Shown here: piece by piece, positions 61,269 through 64,000 of the stretch
Layout of the letters: each line of letters opens with the position of its first letter
Numbering within the stretch: the stretch's first letter is position 1
From: Cladochytrium replicatum
Taxonomy: Eukaryota > Chytridiomycota > Chytridiomycetes > Cladochytriales > Cladochytriaceae
Direction of reading: 5' to 3'
Assembly (NCBI GenBank): GCA_025526935.1
Contig: JAHLKD010000054.1
Coordinates: 62,001-126,000, forward strand
Length of the DNA: 64,000 nucleotides
Position numbers and translations under genes: made by a program
The notes under the pieces: generated by a model
The model's input: the letters and a program-made list of their open reading frames with translations, nothing else
What the model was told of the DNA's origin: nothing
Databases searched by the model: none

Positions 61269-62358
61269 CTATTGGCTCAAGGCAAGTAGTGTCTGTTGAT
61301 TTCAAACCTTGTCAAGATTGCTACCATCTTTGGGCCATGGTGCACAACGTTTGGAGACTACTTGGAGCAATGCCACCATTGTTCGTAACCCGTTCCCGGC
61401 CATTGCAATTCCCCATGTTGAAGATCTACTGACACTGCCACAATATTTCAACGCAAAGATGGTACATCCACCAGTACTAGCGAGGTATACACAGGACCTG
61501 CTGGTCCTTCAAATATCGCCTACTCGGTTGACGTTGCCTTTCTGGATTCACTTCTGTCCTGATGTAAGTACTGCAGAAGCGGATGATATTTGTTGTGTGT
61601 TGCATGTTTTCCTTGTTTGGTATATGAGGAGATTTTGCAGGAAGTTGGCTTGGGTTGACTCAAACCTGACTTGACGTGGAGGAAAGTTACTGGACAGGCG
61701 TTGTGGAGAATCGGGTGATGGATCGGGGAGCATCGGATCTTGTTTGATGGACATTTCTAGAAGGGTTAGTTTAAGGGACAGCGAGAAGCTGTAAGAGGGT
61801 GTTGAGTTTACGCTTCAATATACAGAAAACCTCGTTTACAACAAGCTTCAAGTTTCTTCTATGTTCATGTACCAAGTTCTGTAATCTTTAGTCCTATATT
61901 GTACAGCTTGCTCACAAGCTGGACCTGCCCTCCACACTTCAAGTACGTTTGGACCATCATAGGAAGAGGAACATGCTGAGGATTGTCCATCCAGACCAAA
62001 AACAGAGGCGAGCGTTCACGGGAGGACATATTTGGTTACAGTAGCTCAGGGTTGTGTGGGGCGATCAATGACTGGAAAGACGCATCTCCACATCAGAGGC
62101 GAGCAGCAAAGGCATTCTGGATAACACAGATGTGGCCTCCGGGCCTTCCAATCTGTTTTGGAGACAAACATGCAATCCTCCAGGGTTCTACTTCTCCCAG
62201 AGTGACACTAAGAGGCTCCAGCTGATGTTTTTTTACCCCCAGCTACGTGCGGAAGGTGCCTTTTTCAAGCTTGCTTCATACCCCTGCTGCAGCAGTTCGT
62301 GGCAAACTCATGAACAAAAAGAGGGAATGGGCACGGTTGGTACAACTGAGGGAGCCTC
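61269..62358. other. Unassigned sequence after the transposase
   Basis: About 1.1 kb; frames at 61,309-61,674 and around 62,030-62,220 show no recognised domain. The 3' part of the transposon may extend here. Confidence 0.4.
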
Positions 62359-62835
62359 TGTTAAGAACCAAGGGCTTCTCCTGGCAGCGGTAGGGCGTCT
62401 TTAGCTGTACTGTAGCTAGCACAACAGCTCCAGGTTCCGTCTCTTGGCCCAGTACCTGTTCTCCCAGGTGTGTATATGCCTAATACTCCGACAGGCTGTA
62501 CACTACACCCAAGCTGGTCAGGCAACCAGGGAATGCTGTGGTCAAAGACATTGGTTACATCAACTCCTATATTCAAGTGAACAGTGCGTGTGGGCATACC
62601 TGTGGTCAAAGACATTGGTCACATCAACTCAAAGGACCAAGCCACACCACATTCCCCACTAAATGCCAAGATCACTCCACACAGGACCTGCCAAACATGG
62701 AAACAAATACATGAAATACAAGTCCATAAATAAGAATGAAGAGGGATTGACAAAAAAACTCTCAGGTCAAAGAGAAAAAAGACAACCCAAAGGATAACCC
62801 ATATAGCAAACAGTCTGATATGCTAGTTTTTAACA
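62359..62835 (+). repeat. Solo LTR, copy 3 of the family (fossil)
   Basis: 477 bp, same orientation as copy 2 and opposite to copy 1, with TG...CA ends (TGTTAAGAACCAAGGGC to GTTTTTAACA). A perfect 5-bp duplication GCCTC flanks it (62354-62358 and 62836-62840). Looks like the best-preserved copy. Confidence 0.9.
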
Positions 62836-63923
62836 GCCTCCTTGGAGAAAGTGTGGGGCTTCATTGACAGAAAGAACTACGATGTAGAAGAACTGACCCT
62901 AGCCAACCAGCAAAATGCTTATTAAAACGGTGGTTGGCTCCATAGTGTCAAAGTAGCCAGCACATTCTGTTTTGGTGCAGATGGGACAATTGTTCGGGGC
63001 CGGCATATCTGTCTGGGCTCTTGGAATGATTCCGAAATGAGTCGAGCGTCCTTCAACCATATATTGGATGTACTCAATCCCATCAACAACCAAAATGGGA
63101 AGACTCTGCCAGGCTATGCCGTTGCAGCTGATATGGCCTTTCCGGTGATGGACATGTGTTCTGGAGTGAGAACACCGTTAAAGCAAGGGGACGTGCACCG
63201 AGAGAGGCAATGACAGGGTTGACTGCCATCAATAATGCTCTGACAAGCATACGACAGGCAGTCAAATTTGGTGTGGGTTCGATTAGCAAATGCGTGCGAT
63301 GCCTTGAAAATCCACTGCCGTTCAATCAAGACGTATGATGGCTGCGGCTGAAAATAAATATTTGGCTGTGCAATTACAGGGTTCGGAAAACAGGAATCAA
63401 CCAGATACGGTCCGTGACCATGGGCTAACTTTTCTTGGACACCCTACTACTCGGCCATCTTGTTTCAATATGTGTTTTCATGTCTCATTTTGACTTCATA
63501 TTATGTGCAAAGCAATATCATGGTGAATTAAACAGAGTTTCATCAACATTAGCTAACTGACATGTTGATTTGTTTTTGGAACCGGAAACCTAATAATAAC
63601 AGGTTTCACGCATGTCCTAGGCGCACGAAAACTAGTTTTTGTCTCTATATTTCATATTATTAGCAAACCAACTTCACAAGGTTTTGGAACTGTGCGAATT
63701 GAACTCACACCAACCACTGCCAGCCAGACTCGAACCCCCCGACTGCTGTGCCATATTGTGTGGACACAAAGGCTCGCTGGCGTTGTACGGCTTAAGAGAC
63801 TCGGAGAGATCCTGTAAGAAGTCTCTCTGATTCTGTTACTTGGTTCTCATTGCATACTTGTTAATGAACTCATTGCTGTTCGACAACATCACCCCAATCC
63901 CCCAAACCCAAAGTCGCCACCTC
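62836..63923. other. Unassigned sequence
   Basis: About 1.1 kb. Minus-strand frames at 62,899-63,093 (YIQYMVEGRSTHFGIIPRAQ) and 63,083-63,325 are not recognised and may be debris of a transposable element. The rest contains the presumed promoter of the right-edge gene. Confidence 0.4.
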
Positions 63924-64000
63924 ATGTACTCGATGGACCACCACCCTTCCTCTCCCTTCTCCTCGCCCGCATTCCCCACCTTTGACTCGTTTCGTCACTC
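63924..64000 (+). CDS. Start of a gene cut by the right edge
   Basis: ATG with a plausible context (CCACCTCATG) opens a frame running to the edge: MYSMDHHPSSPFSSPAFPTF followed by DSFRH. A His/Ser/Pro-rich beginning of this kind is common in fungal regulatory proteins, but with 25 codons no family can be named. Confidence 0.5.
   Translation, partial: MYSMDHHPSSPFSSPAFPTFDSFRH

Noticed and set aside
63660-63760. tRNA-like GGTTCGAGTC box on the minus strand
   Set aside because: A-box and B-box spacing does not fit, and no cloverleaf can be drawn.

Overview
This 64 kb window looks like nuclear DNA of a zoosporic fungus, most likely Chytridiomycota. The reasons are: fungal-type orthologues (Pol I largest subunit, MOB1, YKT6, CWC25, a KHA1-like antiporter, a DUF2420-like protein) cut by very short GT-AG introns, mostly 49-70 bp; a paxillin-like LIM protein; an open reading frame of twelve 29-residue ankyrin-like repeats with a paired Trp, a style I associate with chytrids; and a mix of LINE, Harbinger and LTR remnants. 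No species can be named. Nearly all genes were assembled by eye across introns; exon lengths were checked for reading-phase consistency.

Layout. 0-5.4 kb: RPA1 (minus, runs off the left edge). 5.8-6.8 kb: MOB1. 7.3-9.3 kb: paxillin-like protein with four LIM domains. 10.6-13.0 kb: diacylglycerol-lipase-like hydrolase (minus), divergent from an NXPE/PC-esterase-like type II membrane protein (13.1-15.0 kb). 16-20.9 kb: two divergent secreted paralogues and a decayed third copy. 21.3-23 kb: Cys-rich GPI-type protein and a riboflavin-type deaminase. 23.8-24.2 kb: fold-back MITE-like element. 24.8-26.6 kb: small disordered protein and YKT6. 28.1 kb: solo LTR. 29.7-32 kb: a decayed and an intact WW-repeat gene. 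32.2-34.4 kb: ferric reductase/NADPH oxidase. 35.3-37.1 kb: remnants of an acid phosphatase and a kinesin lying side by side. 37.6-42.7 kb: UDP-glucose dehydrogenase and a KHA1-like antiporter. 43.5-44.9 kb: secreted class 3 lipase. 45.6-49.6 kb: CWC25 and a GRASP protein with a long His-rich tail. 50.3-54.3 kb: tRNA-Arg followed by a pile-up of LINE ends, a solo LTR and a broken Copia fossil. 54.7-59.3 kb: acidic DUF2420-like protein and an adiponectin-receptor (PAQR) protein. 60-61.3 kb: Harbinger transposase remnant carrying a piece of 18S rDNA. 62.4 kb: third solo LTR. 63.9 kb: start of another gene at the right edge.

There is no operon or obvious pathway cluster; genes are independent housekeeping, trafficking, signalling and secretion functions. 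The two halves of possible functional linkage are YKT6 and GRASP (Golgi/secretory traffic) and several secreted or cell-surface products (two lipases, two secreted paralogues, a GPI-type protein). I did not find a convincing new multi-gene system. The best oddities are the rDNA fragment in the transposase, the His-rich GRASP tail, the 11-residue amphipathic repeats fused to PAQR, the WW-repeat gene with its dead neighbour, and the three-copy solo-LTR family with intact target duplications on two of the copies.
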